64,000 bases of DNA from positions 62,001-126,000 of the forward strand of contig CAWEBN010000007.1 in assembly GCA_963807305.1 (NCBI GenBank). The letters run 5' to 3'. Shown one piece after another: positions 59,961-64,000 of this stretch. The translations under genes were made by a program, and so were the position numbers. Every line of letters begins with the position of its first letter. Within the stretch, counting starts at the first letter, position 1. A model generated the notes under the pieces. The model had not been told where the DNA came from and ran no database searches. It saw nothing but the letters and a program-made list of their open reading frames with translations. The DNA is from JAOPZW01 sp963807305 (GTDB lineage: Bacteria; Actinomycetota; Thermoleophilia; Solirubrobacterales; Solirubrobacteraceae).

Positions 59961-61040
59961 CTACGCCTCCGGGAGGGCCTCGGGGCGCGCCGATTGGCGG
60001 GACTGCCACCACTCCGTCGCCGCGATCTGCACCGAGGCGGCCCCCGGGATCGCCAGCAGAGCGCCGGCGACGCCGAACAGCTTCGCGCCGAAGAGGACCG
60101 AGACCAGCACCAGGAACGGGTGCAGGTCGACCGCGCGGCGCTGGATCTGGGGCTGGATGACCGAGTTCTCGAGCTGCTGGTAGACGACCGCCCAGATGAC
60201 CCAGATGATCGTGTCGATCGGGAAGTCGGCGAAGATGGTGACGATCCCGACGAGCACGGCGGCGATGGTCGCGCCGATCAGCGGGATGAGGTCGGCGAAG
60301 CCGACGATGACGGCGAGCGGCGCGGCGAACGGGATCCCGAGGATCTTCATGACGATGAAGCTCGTGATGCCCGCGATCGTCGCCTGGGCCAGGGCGCCGC
60401 CGACGTAGTTGGCCACCGCGGTGCTGATGCGGCTCAGGGCGCGGTCGAGGCTCTCTCGGCGCTCGGCTGGCTGGAAGGAGAGCGCGTTCAGCACCCATCT
60501 TCGGCCGTCGGCGACCATGAAGATCGAGAGGATGAGGATGGTCACGAGGGCGAAGACCGAGTTGACGACGCCGACGCCGATGTTGCTCAGCGTGCCGGCC
60601 GCGGTGCCGAGCTTCTGCGGCAGCTTCTTCGCCTGCTCCTCGAGCTGGGTGATGACGCCGTAGTCGTCCTCCAGCTTTCGCAGCGTCTTGTTCTTCTGGA
60701 CGTAGTCCTGCGCCTGCGCGGCGTAGTCGGGCGCCTTTGTGGCGAGGTCGTCGATGCCGTTGACGATCGGCGGAACGAGGATCAGCGCCAGCAGCACCGG
60801 GATGGCGAGCAGGCCGAGGTACGAGAGCGCGATGGCCAGGCCCCGGTGCATGTGGCGCGCCAGGAGATTCACGGGCGCCGACATCGCGACGGCGATGAAG
60901 GTCGCGAGGACGATCCACCCGATCGGCTTGCGCAGGAGGTAGATCACGTAGAGCGTGAGCACCACCCCGACGATCACGAGGACGATGCGCAGGATGGCCC
61001 GCAGGTTGACTTCGGCGCCGCTCATGCCGGGTGCCGGCAT
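59961..61040 (-). CDS. AI-2E family transporter (PerM/YdiK-like)
   Basis: This 359-residue membrane protein has about seven or eight membrane segments. The N-terminal pair (ILRIVLVIVGVVLTLYVIYLL and VLATFIAVAMSAPV), a soluble loop with helical KAPDYAAQAQDYVQKNK, then VGFADLIPLIGATIAAVLVGIV and the C-terminal YQQLENSVIQPQIQRRAVDLHPFLVLVSVLFG are typical of the family. Members export small molecules or are uncharacterised; AI-2 export is not assured. ATG 61040 or 61025 (MSGAEV) are possible starts. It is 21 bases downstream of the P450 gene. Confidence 0.88.
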   Translation of the reverse strand: MPAPGMSGAEVNLRAILRIVLVIVGVVLTLYVIYLLRKPIGWIVLATFIAVAMSAPVNLLARHMHRGLAIALSYLGLLAIPVLLALILVPPIVNGIDDLATKAPDYAAQAQDYVQKNKTLRKLEDDYGVITQLEEQAKKLPQKLGTAAGTLSNIGVGVVNSVFALVTILILSIFMVADGRRWVLNALSFQPAERRESLDRALSRISTAVANYVGGALAQATIAGITSFIVMKILGIPFAAPLAVIVGFADLIPLIGATIAAVLVGIVTIFADFPIDTIIWVIWAVVYQQLENSVIQPQIQRRAVDLHPFLVLVSVLFGAKLFGVAGALLAIPGAASVQIAATEWWQSRQSARPEALPEA

Positions 61041-61061
61041 GATCGAGGCGGCGCCGGACGT

Positions 61062-62270
61062 TCAGGCGGCGCTGAAGCGGATCGGCAGGCGGTCGAGCCC
61101 GTAGATGCCGGTCACGCCGCCGTAGGCCGGCTCGCCGTCGAGCTCGAGGCGCTCGATCCGCGCGGCGAGGAAGCCGAGGCCCTCCTGCAGCTCGGCGCGC
61201 GCGAGGTTCGCGCCCAGGCAGTAGTGGATCCCGGCGCCGAACGTCGTCAGCCGGCCGCCGTCGGTGCGCGTGATGTCGAAGCGATCAGCGTCTTCGAGCC
61301 CGTCGCGGTTGGCCGTGCATGCGGCCACCAGCACCACCGTGCCCGCCGGGAAGGCGACGCCGCGCACCTCCATGTCCTCGACCACGATCCGCGCCGTGAA
61401 GGGCGTGATCGGCTCGTAGCGCAGCGCCTCCTCGACCGCGCCGGCGGCCAGCGACGGGTCGGCGTGGAGCGCGTCCCACTGGTCGGGGTGCTCCGCGAAC
61501 AGGCGGATGGCGTGCGCGAGCTGGGACTGCGTGGTGTCGACGCCGCCGATGAGGACGTTGAGGACGAGGTTGACGCACTCGACCTCCGACAGGCGGTCAC
61601 CGTCGGCCTCGGCGGCCAGAAGGGTCGAGACGAGGTCCTCGCCGGGCTCCTGACGGCGGGCGGCCAGCAGCGCGTCGGCGTAGTCGTAGAACTCGACGAC
61701 CGCCTCCTCGATCAGCGCGCGCTCGGTCATGAGCGCCTCGGCATCGAACTGCTTCTGGATCCAGTTGGACCAGTGGTGAAGGCGCGGCGCGTCGGTCAGT
61801 GGCGCGCCCATCACGGTCGCGATGACGAGCGAGGGGTAGGGCTTGGCGAAGGCCTCGACGAACTCGCAGTGCCCGTCGGCGCCGACGGCGTCCCAGAGCT
61901 GCTCGAGATAGGTCCGCATGAACGGCCGCCAGCGGTCGGCGGCACGTGGCGTGAAGGCCGGGTTGACGAGGTTGCGCAGGCGCCGGTGGTCGTCGCCGTC
62001 GATGCAGAGGATGTTGCGGCGCAGCTCCTCGGCCAACGGGCCGGTCTCGATGTTGAAGAGCTCGGCGAGCTTCAGCCCGGGGAAGGTCGTCGAGCGGCTG
62101 CGCAGGAAGACCTCGGCCGCCTCACGGTCGAGCACCATGGCCCCGATCGGCGTCGCCGCCAGCCAGCCCTGGGCGCGCAGCTCGGCCATGCGTGGGTGAA
62201 AGGCGGGGCCGCGCAGGGCCGGGTCGGCGTAGTCGAGAACCGGCAGCTCGAGGTCGGACAGCAGCGCCAT
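61062..62270 (-). CDS. Cytochrome P450
   Basis: This 402-residue soluble P450 has the I-helix GGVDTTQSQLAHAI (acid-alcohol region with Asp-Thr-Thr), the ExxR in AVEEALRYEPI, and the heme Cys loop TTFGAGIHYCLGANLARAEL. It hydroxylates an unknown substrate using external electron donors; the nearest ferredoxin gene is at 47.7 kb. The family is of the bacterial CYP107/CYP125-like general type, not further resolvable. ATG 62270 is standard; the AI-2E gene follows on the same strand. Confidence 0.92.
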   Translation of the reverse strand: MALLSDLELPVLDYADPALRGPAFHPRMAELRAQGWLAATPIGAMVLDREAAEVFLRSRSTTFPGLKLAELFNIETGPLAEELRRNILCIDGDDHRRLRNLVNPAFTPRAADRWRPFMRTYLEQLWDAVGADGHCEFVEAFAKPYPSLVIATVMGAPLTDAPRLHHWSNWIQKQFDAEALMTERALIEEAVVEFYDYADALLAARRQEPGEDLVSTLLAAEADGDRLSEVECVNLVLNVLIGGVDTTQSQLAHAIRLFAEHPDQWDALHADPSLAAGAVEEALRYEPITPFTARIVVEDMEVRGVAFPAGTVVLVAACTANRDGLEDADRFDITRTDGGRLTTFGAGIHYCLGANLARAELQEGLGFLAARIERLELDGEPAYGGVTGIYGLDRLPIRFSAA

Positions 62271-62332
62271 GGCGGGGCAACCTACCGCGCGAGCCCGGTT
62301 CGCCGGCGCGGTCGCCGGGCATAGAGCGCGGC

Positions 62333-63346
<1,014 letters not shown>

Positions 63347-63436
63347 GCCGCCCCGTGCGTTGCGGCTTGCAACGCGCCCATCTGCAAGGAATCGTGCAAG
63401 AAGCAGGGATTTTGCCTGGTAGCGTCGACGCCCGTC

Positions 63437-63572
63437 GCGCCGAGTCGCCTGCCCGCAGAGGTCGGTGATCGGGGGAACCGCTGCGGACGCGTGGAGGCGT
63501 CCGCGGGGGCGAATCGCCGCATGGCAGCGGCGTAGCGCATCGCGCGAGCCCGTCAGCTCACCCCGTAGGCGC
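63437..63572 (+). promoter_or_regulatory. Cyclic di-AMP riboswitch (ydaO-yuaA type)
   Basis: The conserved ydaO-type landmarks occur in order: GCGCCGAG at the 5' side, GAGGTCGGTGATCGGGGGAA (63457-63476), a GCGGACGC/GCGTCCGC hairpin (63483-63504), GGGGCGAAT (63506-63514) and AGCCCGTCAGCTCACCCCGTAGGC. The outer helix is GCGCC (63437-63441) with GGCGC (63568-63572). It lies directly before a peptidoglycan-binding protein gene, a usual target. Its 3' helix ends eight bases from the start codon and may control access to it. TAGCGT at 63420-63425 is a possible -10. Confidence 0.85.
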
Positions 63573-63579
63573 TCAATCG

Positions 63580-64000
63580 ATGTCCCACCGAGCCGCCCAC
63601 ATCCGCTGCCTGGCCGCCGTCGCGGCCATCGTGCTGCTGCCCGTCGCCGACGCGCACGCCCTCCCCACGCTGCACCACGGGGATCGCGGGCGCTCCGTGG
63701 CCAAGCTCCAGCGCGCGCTGCACCTCGGCGACGACGGCGTCTTCGGGCGCGGGACCCTGCACGCCGTCAAGCGCTTCCAGCGCGCCCACGGGCTCAGCGC
63801 CGACGGCGTCGTCGGCGCCGGCACGTGGCGGATGCTGCGCCGCAGCCTGCACCGTCACGCGCGCGTCCACGCCGCGGGCGCCGGTGGCGGCGCGGTGCGC
63901 ACGCGCGGCGCCAGCGTGCGCCTGCTCCAGGCGCGCCTCGGAGTCGCCGCCGACGGGGTCTTCGGGCCGGGCACGGCGCGCGCGGTGCGCCGCTTCCAGC
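63580..64000 (+). CDS. Secreted peptidoglycan-binding protein (partial, runs off the window)
   Basis: The frame from ATG 63580 is open to the window end (140 residues seen). A signal peptide (HIRCLAAVAAIVLLPVADAHA) is followed by two PG_binding_1 repeats: LHHGDRGRSVAKLQRALHLG with DGVFGRGTLHAVKRFQRAHGL, and VRTRGASVRLLQARLGV with DGVFGPGTARAVRRFQ. Such proteins anchor to wall peptides; a catalytic domain may lie beyond the edge. The c-di-AMP riboswitch in front indicates control by envelope or osmotic signals. Confidence 0.88.
   Translation, partial: MSHRAAHIRCLAAVAAIVLLPVADAHALPTLHHGDRGRSVAKLQRALHLGDDGVFGRGTLHAVKRFQRAHGLSADGVVGAGTWRMLRRSLHRHARVHAAGAGGGAVRTRGASVRLLQARLGVAADGVFGPGTARAVRRFQ

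Overview
The window is very GC-rich, with G or C at most third codon positions, densely packed genes, frequent GTG starts and several probably leaderless starts. This points to a high-GC actinobacterium. The gene families (LtrA, SUI1-like factor, DUF3052, DUF488, DUF5519, small Cys-rich basic proteins, secreted proteins with a C-terminal beta-sandwich) best fit the Thermoleophilia (Solirubrobacter/Conexibacter-like). That placement is inference from gene content. I saw no rRNA, tRNA, CRISPR array, transposase or phage gene.

Layout. (a) 1-8.3 kb: RlpA-like wall protein, DinB, a permuted papain-fold protein coupled to LtrA, a PLP enzyme, two alpha/beta hydrolases, a thioredoxin-TPR chaperone and a secreted YxFxxD-motif protein. 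(b) 8.4-16.8 kb: a catabolic block with a SnoaL-like protein, an XRE-cupin regulator, an HpaB-type flavin monooxygenase, a CMD-family protein, a flavin reductase, a crotonase, an unusual M24 protein and the E1 alpha/beta pair of a 2-oxoacid dehydrogenase. The alpha gene carries a frameshift. (c) 16.8-33.8 kb: FKBP, SUI1-like factor, diguanylate cyclase, a benzoylformate decarboxylase-like enzyme, SDR, thioesterase, a large PAS/GAF/PP2C sensor phosphatase, a styrene monooxygenase-like enzyme with an EthD protein, ROK kinase, a DnaJ-PH protein, a truncated aldo/keto reductase, a spermidine synthase-like protein, an LLM oxidoreductase and a PEP mutase/isocitrate lyase-family enzyme.

(d) 34.1-38.7 kb: two genes for secreted modular proteins, a NodB-like deacetylase and a LamG-like protein. 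Both are broken by many frameshifts, mostly of the +1 type, and both end in the same type of domain. A 5'-truncated M1 peptidase fragment follows. (e) 38.7-45.8 kb: methyltransferase, a giant MalT-like/BTAD regulator convergent with a second HpaB-type oxygenase, dienelactone hydrolase and cold-shock protein. (f) 46.2-50.9 kb: FAD oxidoreductase coupled to a ferredoxin, a cyclase-family hydrolase, a purine-type permease and a flavin reductase. (g) 50.9-64 kb: metallopeptidase-like protein, DUF488, TetR plus MBL hydrolase with an operator, cytidylate kinase-like protein, a lipoprotein, an RTX-like protein, ring-cleaving dioxygenase, an unassigned structured RNA with terminator, SanA/YdcF-like protein, Ohr, AI-2E exporter family protein, P450, aldo/keto reductase, and a c-di-AMP riboswitch ahead of a peptidoglycan-binding protein that runs off the end.

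The common theme is oxidative catabolism (two HpaB oxygenases, StyA-like, P450, LLM, VOC dioxygenase, flavin reductases, thioesterases) plus envelope proteins. The most promising leads are a sequence motif shared by the XRE-cupin gene and the HpaB gene, the structured RNA near 56.9 kb, and the frameshift-dense surface-protein block.
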